DNA from: Rhodanobacter sp. | GTDB lineage: Bacteria > Pseudomonadota > Gammaproteobacteria > Xanthomonadales > Rhodanobacteraceae | Reading direction: 5' to 3' | NCBI GenBank assembly: GCA_040371205.1 | Contig: AP031382.1 | Location: 682,001-746,000, forward strand | DNA: 64,000 bases | Shown here: positions 16,326-25,175 of the stretch, piece by piece | Numbering within the stretch: the stretch's first letter is position 1 | Layout: every line of letters starts with the position of its first letter | Position numbers and translations under genes: made by a program | The notes under the pieces: model-generated | What the model saw: only the letters and a program-made list of their open reading frames with translations | Databases searched by the model: none | What the model was told of the DNA's origin: nothing

Positions 16326-18916
16326 CGAAACGCCTCGCCGGTGCGGCGATTCTCGCGCTGCTGCTGGCGGCGACCGGTGCCATGGCGCAAACGCAGAGCG
16401 CAACGGCGCGCGCGCAGGCGCTGGTGGCGAGGATGACGCTGGCGGAGAAAGTGTCGCAGTTGCAGAACGACGCGCCGGCGATCCCGCGTCTCGGCGTGCC
16501 GGCCTACGAGTGGTGGAACGAGGGCCTGCACGGCCATGCGCGCGACGGATACGCCACCGTGTTCCCGCAGGCCATCGGCCTGGCCGCGAGCTGGGACGCG
16601 CCGCTGTTGCAGGCCGTGGGAACCGTGGTGTCGGTCGAAGCACGCGCCCGCTTCAACGCGGTCGGCGCGGGGCACGCGCACCAGCGCTACCAGGGGCTGA
16701 CCATCTGGTCGCCCAACATCAACATCGACCGTGATCCGCGCTGGGGCCGCGGCCAGGAAACCTACGGCGAGGATCCGTTGCTCACCGGCAGCCTCGCGGT
16801 GGCTTTCGTGCATGGCATCCAGGGCGACGACCCGCGCCACCCGCGCGCCATCGCCACGCCCAAGCACTTCGTGGCGCACAGCGGGCCGGAAACCGGCCGC
16901 GACAGCTTCGATGCGGTGGTCTCGCCGCACGACCTGGAAGACACCTACCTGCCGGCCTTCCGTGCGGCGGTCACCGCGGGCGACGCGGGTTCGGTGATGT
17001 GTTCCTACAACGCCTTGAACGGCGTGCCAACCTGCGCCGACGCGATGCTGCTGGACACCTGGCTGCGCAAGGACTGGGGCTTCAAGGGCTACGTGGTGTC
17101 CGACTGCGACGCGGTGGGCGACATCGCGGCCTTCCATCACTACAAACCCGACGACGTGCAGGCTGCCGCGGCCGCCCTGGCTGCGGGAACCGACCTCGAC
17201 TGCGGCCACACCTACGCGAACCTTGCCGCGGCGGTGCGCAAGGGTGCAATCCCCGAATCCGCGCTGGATGTCGCGCTGGTGCGGTTGTTCGCCGCGCGCT
17301 ATCGCCTCGGCGAGCTGGGCAGCGACGATCCGTATGCGCAGATTGGCGCGAGCGAGATCGACAGCGCAGCGCATCGCAAGCTGGCCTTGCAGGCCGCGCT
17401 GGAGTCGCTGGTGCTGCTGAAGAACGCGCACGCCACGCTGCCCTTGCACAGCGGCCTGCGCCTCGCGGTGATCGGCCCCGACGCGGACACGCTAGAGACG
17501 CTGGAGGCGAACTACCACGGTACCGCGCGCATGCCGGTGACGCCATTGCAGGGCATGCGCGAACGCTTCGGCGCCGACCGTGTCAGCTACGCCCAAGGCG
17601 CGCCGGTGGCTGCCGGTGTACCGGTTCCCGTGCCGGAGACGGCGTTGCGCACGCCGGATGGCGCGGCGGGCCTCCGCGGTGCGTATTACGCGAACGCGGA
17701 TTTCGGCGGCGAGGCCACGCTCGTTCGTACCGATCGTACGATCGACTTCGACTGGGACCGCGCGGCGCCTGCCGCCGGCCTCGATGCCAGTCATTACGCG
17801 GTGCGCTGGAGCGGCGAGCTGCTGCCGCCGGGTCCGGGCGACTACCTTCTGGCCGTGCACGTGGATCGCTGCTTCGACTGCGACGCGCACGATGCGGTGC
17901 GCCTGTTCCTGGACGGCAAGCCGCTGCTCGCGGACGACGGCGACGACAAGCACATGCAGGCGAAGCTGCATTTCACCGACGACCAACCGCACACGCTGCG
18001 CATGGAGCTGCTACACCGCAGCCGCGACGGCGGCGTGCGCCTGCAATGGCTGGCGCCACCCGCGGCGCAGCTGGCCGAAGCCGACCGCGCGATGCGCGCG
18101 GCGGACGCGGTGGTCGCCTTCGTCGGCCTCTCGCCCGACGTCGAGGGCGAGGCCTTGCGGGTCGAGGTGTCCGGCTTTGCCGGCGGCGACCGCACATCGC
18201 TGGCGCTGCCGGCGCCGCAGCGCGCGTTGCTGGAGCGTGCCGCAGCCTCCGGCAAGCCGCTGGTGGTGGTGCTGATGTCCGGCGGCGCGGTGGCGCTGGA
18301 CTGGGCGAAGCAGCACGCCGACGCCATCCTCGCCGCGTGGTATCCGGGGCAGGCCGGCGGCACCGCGATCGCGCAGGTATTGGCAGGCGACAGCAATCCG
18401 GCCGGCCGCCTGCCGGTGACGTTCTACCGTTCGGTGCACGACCTGCCGCCGTTCACCAGCTATGCGATGCAGGGGCGCACCTACCGCTATTTCCGCGGCA
18501 CGCCGCTGTACCCGTTCGGCTATGGCCTGAGCTACACGCGCTTCGATTACAGCGCGCCCACCTTGTCGACGGAGACGCTGAAGGCGGGCGACCCGCTGCA
18601 GGTCAGCGCCGAGTTGCGCAACGCCGGAGCACGCGCGGGCGACGAAGTGGTGCAGGTGTACCTCGACGTGCCGCCGTCGCCATTGGCGCCGCGGCATGTG
18701 CTGGTGGGTTTCCGGCGCGTGCATCTCGCGCCGGGCGAACGCCGGCGCGTGGAGTTCATACTCTCGCCGCGCGACGTGAGCCGCGTGGACGCGGCAGGCA
18801 CGCGCGCCGTCGAACCCGGCCGCTATCGCGTGTTCATCGGCGGCGGCCAACCCGGCGATGCCGCGGGTGTCGCATCCACGTTCACCATCGAAGGCCAGCA
18901 GGTGGTCGCACCATGA
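16322..18916 (+). CDS. Exported GH3 glycosidase with PA14 insertion (NixI-like, beta-xylosidase/beta-glucosidase)
   Basis: 864 residues with a signal peptide (MTKRLAGAAILALLLAATGAMA). GH3 N-terminal barrel: WWNEGLHG, NINIDRDPRWGRGQETYGEDP, KHFVAHSGPE, and the nucleophile motif VVSDCDAVGD with Asp at about residue 261. A PA14 domain (about residues 450-590, GLRGAYYANADFGGEA.., DYLLAVHVDRCFDC) interrupts the second GH3 domain, and a fibronectin-III-like domain closes the protein. In Xanthomonas campestris the GH3 at this operon position (NixI) is a beta-1,2-xylosidase acting on plant N-glycans. The order here supports the same job, though plain beta-glucosidase or xylan beta-xylosidase activity cannot be excluded. 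Overlaps both neighbours by 4 bp. Confidence 0.88.
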   Translation: MTKRLAGAAILALLLAATGAMAQTQSATARAQALVARMTLAEKVSQLQNDAPAIPRLGVPAYEWWNEGLHGHARDGYATVFPQAIGLAASWDAPLLQAVGTVVSVEARARFNAVGAGHAHQRYQGLTIWSPNINIDRDPRWGRGQETYGEDPLLTGSLAVAFVHGIQGDDPRHPRAIATPKHFVAHSGPETGRDSFDAVVSPHDLEDTYLPAFRAAVTAGDAGSVMCSYNALNGVPTCADAMLLDTWLRKDWGFKGYVVSDCDAVGDIAAFHHYKPDDVQAAAAALAAGTDLDCGHTYANLAAAVRKGAIPESALDVALVRLFAARYRLGELGSDDPYAQIGASEIDSAAHRKLALQAALESLVLLKNAHATLPLHSGLRLAVIGPDADTLETLEANYHGTARMPVTPLQGMRERFGADRVSYAQGAPVAAGVPVPVPETALRTPDGAAGLRGAYYANADFGGEATLVRTDRTIDFDWDRAAPAAGLDASHYAVRWSGELLPPGPGDYLLAVHVDRCFDCDAHDAVRLFLDGKPLLADDGDDKHMQAKLHFTDDQPHTLRMELLHRSRDGGVRLQWLAPPAAQLAEADRAMRAADAVVAFVGLSPDVEGEALRVEVSGFAGGDRTSLALPAPQRALLERAAASGKPLVVVLMSGGAVALDWAKQHADAILAAWYPGQAGGTAIAQVLAGDSNPAGRLPVTFYRSVHDLPPFTSYAMQGRTYRYFRGTPLYPFGYGLSYTRFDYSAPTLSTETLKAGDPLQVSAELRNAGARAGDEVVQVYLDVPPSPLAPRHVLVGFRRVHLAPGERRRVEFILSPRDVSRVDAAGTRAVEPGRYRVFIGGGQPGDAAGVASTFTIEGQQVVAP

Positions 18917-20361
18917 CTGATCGCACAGTAACCCTGCTCAACCGCCGCGACCTGCTCAAGCTGATGGGCGTCGGCGCCGCCGCCTTGGCCGTGCCGCGCC
19001 TCGCCATGGCCGGAGCGGCAAAGGCGTTCGCCAGCCATCGGCCGCCGGCCGACAAGCGCAAGTTCACCAGCAGCGCGGTGGAAGCGGAGATCGCGCGCGT
19101 GCAGGCGAAGATCGGCGACCCGGAACTCGCGTGGCTGTTCGGCAACTGCTACCCGAACACGCTGGACACCACGGTGCAGACCGGCACGCTGCGCGGCAAG
19201 CCGGACACCTTCATCGTCACCGGCGACATCGACGCGATGTGGTTGCGCGACTCTTCCGCGCAGGTGTGGCCCTACCTGCCGCTGGCCGCGCAGGACGCGT
19301 CGCTGCGCCGGCTGTACCGCGGACTGATCCACCGGCACGCGGCGTGCATCGCGATCGACCCGTATGCCAACGCCTTCCTGCCCGATCCGCAAGCGCACAC
19401 CACGCTGAGCTGGGCGCAGCACGACCTCACCGACATGAAACCCGGCGTGGCCGAGCGGAAGTGGGAAGTCGACTCGCTGTGCTGGACCATCCGCATCGCC
19501 CACGGCTACTGGAAGGCCACCGGCGACCGCGTGCCGTTCGACGACGACTGGCGTGCCGCGATGCACGCGGTGCTGGCGACCTTCCGCACGCAGCAGCGCA
19601 AGCATGGGCCGGGGCCGTACCACTTCCAGCGCGCATCGGCGGTGCCCACCGACACCGTGCCGCTGGACGGCTACGGCAATCCGGCGGTGCCGGTGGGGAT
19701 GATCTTCTCGATGTTCCGACCCTCGGACGATGCCTGCATCTATCCGCTGTTCGTGCCGGCCAATGCCTTCGCCGTGGTATCGCTGCGGCAGCTGGCCGAG
19801 ATGTCGCGCGCGCTGCACGGCGATGCCGCGTTCGCCGCCGATTGCGAGGCGCTGGCTGCCGAGGTGCAGGCTGCGCTGGAAAAACATGCGCTGATGCACG
19901 AGGGCGGCGGGGACTTCTGGGCCTACGAGGCGGACGGCTACGGCAACCAGCTGTTCATGGACGACGCCAACGTGCCCAGCCTGCTGGCCTTGCCGTACCT
20001 CGGCTTCTGCGCGAAGAACGACGCGCGCTACCGGCGCACGCGCGCCCGCGCCTGGGGCGGACGCAACCCGTACTTCTTCCGCGGCACCGCGGCGGAGGGC
20101 ATCGGCGGCCCGCACGAAGGCCTGCGCATGATCTGGCCGATGTCGCTGATGGTGCGCGCGCTCACCAGCGAGGACGCCGGCGAGATCCGCCAGTGCCTGC
20201 ACTGGCTCAAGACCACGCATGCCGGCACCGGCTTCATGCACGAGGCTTTCGATCAGGACGATCCCGCGAAATTCACCCGGCCCTGGTTCGCCTGGGCCAA
20301 CAGCCTGTTCGGCGAGTTGATCGTCGAGCTGGCCGACCATCACCCCGAACTGCTGCGCTAG
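18913..20361 (+). CDS. GH125 exo-alpha-1,6-mannosidase with Tat-type signal (NixJ-like)
   Basis: 482 residues. The N-terminus NRRDLLKLMGVGAAALAV is a twin-arginine signal, so the enzyme is probably exported folded. GH125 hallmarks are TGDIDAMWLRDSSAQ (residues 103-117), WEVDSLCWTIRIAHGYWKATGD, GIGGPHEGLRMIWPMSL and the C-terminal HEAFDQDDPAKFTRPWFAWAN. The family cleaves non-reducing alpha-1,6-mannose with inversion. In the Xanthomonas nix system the GH125 removes the alpha-1,6-mannose after GH92 and GH3 action, which matches the neighbours here. Start overlaps the GH3 stop (ATGA). Confidence 0.93.
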   Translation: MTDRTVTLLNRRDLLKLMGVGAAALAVPRLAMAGAAKAFASHRPPADKRKFTSSAVEAEIARVQAKIGDPELAWLFGNCYPNTLDTTVQTGTLRGKPDTFIVTGDIDAMWLRDSSAQVWPYLPLAAQDASLRRLYRGLIHRHAACIAIDPYANAFLPDPQAHTTLSWAQHDLTDMKPGVAERKWEVDSLCWTIRIAHGYWKATGDRVPFDDDWRAAMHAVLATFRTQQRKHGPGPYHFQRASAVPTDTVPLDGYGNPAVPVGMIFSMFRPSDDACIYPLFVPANAFAVVSLRQLAEMSRALHGDAAFAADCEALAAEVQAALEKHALMHEGGGDFWAYEADGYGNQLFMDDANVPSLLALPYLGFCAKNDARYRRTRARAWGGRNPYFFRGTAAEGIGGPHEGLRMIWPMSLMVRALTSEDAGEIRQCLHWLKTTHAGTGFMHEAFDQDDPAKFTRPWFAWANSLFGELIVELADHHPELLR

Positions 20362-20398
20362 TCGCCGCACTCCACATTCCCCGAAGGAGCCCACGAAC

Positions 20399-22843
20399 AT
20401 GGTGACCCGCAGACGATTCCTGCAAGGCGCAGCGGCATTGACTCTGCTTGGCGGCATTGCACCGCGCGGCGCGCTGGCCGCGGCGCGCGGGCAGGGCAGC
20501 GCCGAAGCGCTGACCGGCATGGCGAAGAACGGCGTGTCGCGCTGGGTCGACGTGTTCGTCGGCACCGGCGGCCACGGCCACACCTATCCCGGTGCGTCGA
20601 TGCCGTGGGGCATGGTGCAGCTCTCGCCCGACACCAACGACTTCGGCTGGGACGCCTGCTCGGGCTACCACCAGGCCGACGGTTCGATCATGGGTTTCTC
20701 GCACACCCACCTGAGCGGCACCGGCGCCAGCGACATGCTCGACGTGCTGGTGATGCCGGCGCAGGGCGAGGTGCTGCTCGACCCGGGTGCGCGCGGCCTG
20801 CCGGAGGAAAACTACTACTCGAAGTTCGACGGCGCGGCGCACGGACCGCACCTCACCGCGAACGCGGTGGCGCATCCGGGCAAGGGTTATCGCTCGCGCT
20901 ACGACAAGGCCTCCGAGCGCGGCGTGCCCGGCTATTACCGCGTGCACCTCACCGATCACGACATCCTCGCGGAGCTGACCGCCACGCTGCGCACGGGCCT
21001 GCACCGCTACACCTTCGCCAAGGGCGGCAAGGCGCACCTGCTGGTCGACTTCGCGCACGGCTACCACGACGACCCCAAGGTGCCGTGCAAGGTCTCGGAC
21101 GCCACATTGAAGCTGGTGGGCAAGGACACCCTGGTCGGCGGCCGCCGCGTGCACCAGTGGGCGAACGGCCGCCATATCTACTTCGCGATGAAGCTGTCGC
21201 GGCCGTTCGCGCAGGCCACGCTGTACAGCGAGAACCAGCCGCTGCCCAGCGGCACGGGCGAGGCCAAGGGCACGCACCTCAAGGCCGCCCTGCACCTGGA
21301 CGAGGCGAGCAGCGCGCCGCTGCTGGTGAAGGTGGGCATCTCCGCCGTGGATACCGACGGCGCGTTGCGCAACCTGGAATCGGAACTGCCCGGTTGGGAT
21401 TTCGAGCACGTGCGGGAGACCGCGGCGGAGGCCTGGGAAACCGAGCTGTCGCGCATCCGCATCGACACGCCGTCGGAGACGGCGAAGCGCTCGTTCTACA
21501 GCTCGCTCTACCACACCATGCTCGCGCCCACGCTGTTCAGCGACGTGGACGGTCGCTACCGCGGCATGGATCTGGCGGTGCACGAATTGCCGCAGGGCCA
21601 GCACAACTACAGCACCTACTCGCTGTGGGACACCTACCGCGCGCTGCATCCGCTGTACACGCTGTACCAGCCCGACAAGGTGCCCGACCTGGTCAACGGC
21701 CTGGTGCGCATGGCCGCGGAAAGCCCGGACGGCCCACCGGTATGGCCGCTGCAGGGCGTGGAAACCGGCTGCATGATCGGCTACCACTCCGCCGTGGTCA
21801 TCGCCGAGGCGCAGGCCAAGGGTTTCGCCGGCATCGACTACGCCAAGGCGTGGCCGATCTACCGCAAGCGCGCCTTCGACGACGACTACCGTGGCCTGCC
21901 GCTGTACCGCAAGCTCGGCTACATCCCCGCCGACCAGGAGTGGGAGTCGGTGAGCAAGACGCTGGAGTATTCCTACGACGACTGGGCGCTGTCGCACCTG
22001 GCCGAGCGCCTGGGCGAGAAAGACGACGCCCAGCGCCTGCGCGAACGTTCGCGCAACTACCGCCACGTGTTCGACGAGAAGATCACCTTCGTGCGCCCGC
22101 GCGACAGCAAGGGCCAGTGGATCGAGCCGTTCGATCCGCGCGAGATGGGGCATTTCGACAAGTGGCGCGACTTCACCGAGTCGAACCCGTGGGAGGCCAC
22201 CTTCCTCAACCAGCACGACCTGTACGGCTACATGCCGATGTTCGGCAGCGTGGCCGCGTTCGAGCGCAAGCTGGACGGGCTGTTCACCACCAGCTCCCGG
22301 TTGCCCGCCGATGCGCCGCCGGACATCGCCGGCATGATCGGCCAATACGCGCACGGCAACGAACCCAGCCACCACGTGGCCTACCTCTACGCCTACACCG
22401 GCAGCCACTGGAAGACCCAGTCGCGCGTGCGCATGCTGCTGGAAACCATGTATCCGCCGCTGCCCGACGGCATCGCCGGCAACGACGATTGCGGCCAGAT
22501 GGCGGCGTGGTACGTGCTGAGCGCGTTGGGCCTGTACGCGGTCGACCCGGTGAGCGCGAACTACGTGTTCGGCAGCCCGCTGTTCGATCGTGCCGAAATG
22601 GCGCTGGGCGAAGGCCGGAAGCTCATCGTCGAGACGCGCGGCAACGGCCCGGGCAAGGCCTACATCCAGTCCGTGACGTGGAACGGCAAGCCGTGGACGA
22701 AGAGCTGGATCGGCCACGCGGAACTCGCGGCCGGCGGCACGCTGGTGTTCGAGATGGGCGACCAGCCGAACAGGAAGTTCGGCGCCGCGCCGGAAGACCG
22801 GCCGCCGTCGTTCGGCCGTCTCGTTACGGAAACCAAAGCATAA
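20399..22843 (+). CDS. GH92 alpha-mannosidase with Tat-type signal (NixK-like), first of three
   Basis: 814 residues. Tat-like leader VTRRRFLQGAAALTLLGG at the N-terminus. GH92 signatures: DVFVGTGGHGHTYPGASMPW, GFSHTHLSGTGASD, GVETGCMIGYHSA with the probable catalytic acid near E455, GNEPSHHVAYLYAY, and the catalytic-base region AGNDDCGQMAAWYV (D696/D697). GH92 enzymes are calcium-dependent inverting exo-alpha-mannosidases, mostly alpha-1,2 or alpha-1,3. By operon position it matches NixK, which removes alpha-1,3-mannose. A ribosome site (GAAGGAG) precedes the ATG, 37 bp after GH125. Confidence 0.93.
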   Translation: MVTRRRFLQGAAALTLLGGIAPRGALAAARGQGSAEALTGMAKNGVSRWVDVFVGTGGHGHTYPGASMPWGMVQLSPDTNDFGWDACSGYHQADGSIMGFSHTHLSGTGASDMLDVLVMPAQGEVLLDPGARGLPEENYYSKFDGAAHGPHLTANAVAHPGKGYRSRYDKASERGVPGYYRVHLTDHDILAELTATLRTGLHRYTFAKGGKAHLLVDFAHGYHDDPKVPCKVSDATLKLVGKDTLVGGRRVHQWANGRHIYFAMKLSRPFAQATLYSENQPLPSGTGEAKGTHLKAALHLDEASSAPLLVKVGISAVDTDGALRNLESELPGWDFEHVRETAAEAWETELSRIRIDTPSETAKRSFYSSLYHTMLAPTLFSDVDGRYRGMDLAVHELPQGQHNYSTYSLWDTYRALHPLYTLYQPDKVPDLVNGLVRMAAESPDGPPVWPLQGVETGCMIGYHSAVVIAEAQAKGFAGIDYAKAWPIYRKRAFDDDYRGLPLYRKLGYIPADQEWESVSKTLEYSYDDWALSHLAERLGEKDDAQRLRERSRNYRHVFDEKITFVRPRDSKGQWIEPFDPREMGHFDKWRDFTESNPWEATFLNQHDLYGYMPMFGSVAAFERKLDGLFTTSSRLPADAPPDIAGMIGQYAHGNEPSHHVAYLYAYTGSHWKTQSRVRMLLETMYPPLPDGIAGNDDCGQMAAWYVLSALGLYAVDPVSANYVFGSPLFDRAEMALGEGRKLIVETRGNGPGKAYIQSVTWNGKPWTKSWIGHAELAAGGTLVFEMGDQPNRKFGAAPEDRPPSFGRLVTETKA

Positions 22844-22857
22844 GCAAAGGCAGGCAC

Positions 22858-24726
22858 ATGATCGGCAAGGGCGAGATGCGGCGCGTGATGGTGAAAATCG
22901 GTCTGCTTGCCGCCATGGGGGTTACCCCCATGGCGATGGCGGCACCGGATCAGGCGGCCACATGGAGCGGCAAGCTCGCGCCTTTGGCGACACCATGGAC
23001 GGCCAAGGTCTCGCCCTCCAATGCGTTGCCGGATTACCCGCGCCCGCAGCTCGCCCGGCCGTCGCTGGCGCATCCGCAATGGATGAACTTGAATGGCCTT
23101 TGGCAGTTCGCGCCGGACGACGGCAAGAGCGCACCGCCGTTCGGCAAGACACTGCCGGGGCGTGTGCTGGTGCCGTACCCGATCGAGTCCGTGCTGTCGG
23201 GCGTGCAGCAGCATGCCGATTTCATGTTCTATCGCCGGCTGGTGACCATCCCGCCGGCATTCACCGCACACGGCCAGCACGTATGGCTGAACTTCGGCGC
23301 GGTGGACCGCGAGGCCACGGTCTACGTCAACGGCAAGCGGGCGGCCCGGCATGTGGGAGGCTACACGTCCTTCAGCGTGGACATCACGCCCTATCTTCAT
23401 GCGCATGGGACGCAGGAGATCATCGTCGCCGTGCACGCGCCGGTGGACAGCCTCAACGTGATGGTCGGCAAGCAGCGCCTGAAGCCGGGCGGCATCTTCT
23501 ACACGGCGGCCTCGGGCATCTGGCAGTCGGTGTGGCTGGAGCCGGCACCGGCCACCAGCCTCGCGCAACTGGTCTTCACGCCAAGCCAGCGGCTGGATGC
23601 CTTCACCGTAACCGCCAGGGTGCACGGGGACAGTGATGGCGCCGCACTGCACGTAACCGCTTATGCAGGCGACAAGGTAGCAGGGGAGGCCAGCGGCCCG
23701 GCGAACCAGGCGTTGCATTTGGCGATTGCACACCCGCGCCTGTGGAGCCCCGACGACCCCTTCCTCTACACCTTCAAGGCCACGCTCACGCGCGACGGGC
23801 AAAGCGACGAAGTGACCAGTTACGCCGGCCTGCGCAGCATTGCCGTCGAGCCAGTCCACGGGCGCAACCGCATTGTGTTGAACGGCAAGCCGATCTTTCT
23901 TCTGGCGACGCTGGACCAGGGTTATTGGCCGGACGGCATCTACACCGCGCCTACCGACGCCGCGTTGAGGTTCGACATCCAGAAGACCAGGGACCTCGGT
24001 TTCAACACCATCCGCAAGCACATCAAGGTCGAACCGGCGCGCTGGTATTACTGGGCCGACCGCCTCGGCGTGATGGTGTGGCAGGACATGCCGGCGCTGC
24101 CCACAGATCGCAACGACAAGCTCAGCGAGGCCGACAAGGCCAACTTCCGCACGCAGGTGTCGGCCATCGTCGACCAGCTGAAGGGCACGACGGCGATCAT
24201 CGGCTGGATTCCCTTCAACGAAGGCTGGGGCCAGTGGAGCATCCCCGCCGCGGCCGAACTCGCCGCGCAGATCAAGCAGCTCGACCCGTCGCGCCTGGTC
24301 GATGCGCGCAGCGGCGCCAACTGCTGCGACATGAAGGGCGACCCGCATGCCGGCGACGTCTACGACGTGCATGACTATCAAGGGCCGGGCCTGCCCGATC
24401 CGGATGCCACGCGTGCCGCCATCGACGGTGAACACGGCGGTCTCACCCTTGGCATTCCCGGTCATGTCTGGCCCGGTACGCCGATCAACCCCTATGGCGC
24501 GGTGAAGGATCGCGCGGCGCTGGTTGCCGGCTATGTCGCCAATACCCGAGTGCTGCTGGACAAGGGGGTGCCCAAGGGCATGTCCGGCAGCGTCTACACC
24601 CAGATCACCGATGTCGAAGGCGAGCACAACGGCCTGTTCACCTACGACCGCAAGGTTGAAAAAGTGGATGAGGCCAAGGTGCGTGCGATCAATCTAGCGT
24701 TAATCCGTGCGGGTGGAGCGCCGTGA
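22858..24726 (+). CDS. Exported GH2-family glycoside hydrolase (last gene of nix-like operon)
   Basis: 622 residues; shorter than a typical GH2 galactosidase, with jelly roll, Ig-like domain and barrel and no C-terminal extra domains. A signal peptide is visible (VMVKIGLLAAMGVTPMAMA). The start may be ATG 22858 or 22876. Sugar-binding domain: FMFYRRLVTIPPAF, REATVYVNGKRAARHVGGYT. Acid/base glutamate in WIPFNEGWGQW; the nucleophile is probably the glutamate in AAIDGEHGG. Specificity is not obvious: it is neither a canonical beta-galactosidase nor the mannosidase type (no WCGNNE). It follows GH92 by 14 bp and belongs to the same transcript. Confidence 0.85.
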   Translation: MIGKGEMRRVMVKIGLLAAMGVTPMAMAAPDQAATWSGKLAPLATPWTAKVSPSNALPDYPRPQLARPSLAHPQWMNLNGLWQFAPDDGKSAPPFGKTLPGRVLVPYPIESVLSGVQQHADFMFYRRLVTIPPAFTAHGQHVWLNFGAVDREATVYVNGKRAARHVGGYTSFSVDITPYLHAHGTQEIIVAVHAPVDSLNVMVGKQRLKPGGIFYTAASGIWQSVWLEPAPATSLAQLVFTPSQRLDAFTVTARVHGDSDGAALHVTAYAGDKVAGEASGPANQALHLAIAHPRLWSPDDPFLYTFKATLTRDGQSDEVTSYAGLRSIAVEPVHGRNRIVLNGKPIFLLATLDQGYWPDGIYTAPTDAALRFDIQKTRDLGFNTIRKHIKVEPARWYYWADRLGVMVWQDMPALPTDRNDKLSEADKANFRTQVSAIVDQLKGTTAIIGWIPFNEGWGQWSIPAAAELAAQIKQLDPSRLVDARSGANCCDMKGDPHAGDVYDVHDYQGPGLPDPDATRAAIDGEHGGLTLGIPGHVWPGTPINPYGAVKDRAALVAGYVANTRVLLDKGVPKGMSGSVYTQITDVEGEHNGLFTYDRKVEKVDEAKVRAINLALIRAGGAP

Positions 24727-25175
24727 AGCGTTTCGATTAATCCGGCTTTATTGCCGAGCCGAATAATGAGTACAGAGTGGAGGAAGGCATGGTCTTTCTC
24801 CAGACCGCCGTTTGTCCTGATTTCATGCATTGAATTGAACGGCAATGCTTTAGGTCGGGGTTCATTGGCGCAAATCGATTAATGAAGGGTAAAGATTTTG
24901 CGCGGTGCAGCGTGACATGGCGCACCTCGGCGTATAAGTTTCAAAGACGATTTAGATCGATACAAATTCGGCTTTTTTGGACGCCCGTGGGGTGACCTGG
25001 CGTTGCGAGGATTTGCGTGTCGTGAAGGGGTTTCGATAGGCGTGCCAAGGATTATCTGCGGGGTGCCGGAGGCTGTTATGGCGACGTGAATGAATTGTCT
25101 ATCCAGACAGGGCCAGGAGGAGATGTCGCGCTGACTCCAATAAACAATGCGCGCCAATGAAATGGGGATTCAAAC
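24727..25175. promoter_or_regulatory. Intergenic regulatory region ahead of the first TonB receptor
   Basis: 449 bp without a gene. It holds a degenerate LacI-type operator TTAGATCGATACAA (24952-24965; 11 of 14 match the form ahead of the third GH92) and, upstream, two TCGATTAAT words (CG at 24734 and 24876) that may be further weak sites. The region is AT-richer than its neighbours. No convincing terminator for the preceding operon is seen. Confidence 0.55.

Noticed and set aside
13593-16643. 1016-codon open frame on the minus strand
   Set aside because: It lies antisense to the GH2 mannosidase, has Arg/His-rich low-complexity composition and no start site; a GC-rich shadow frame.
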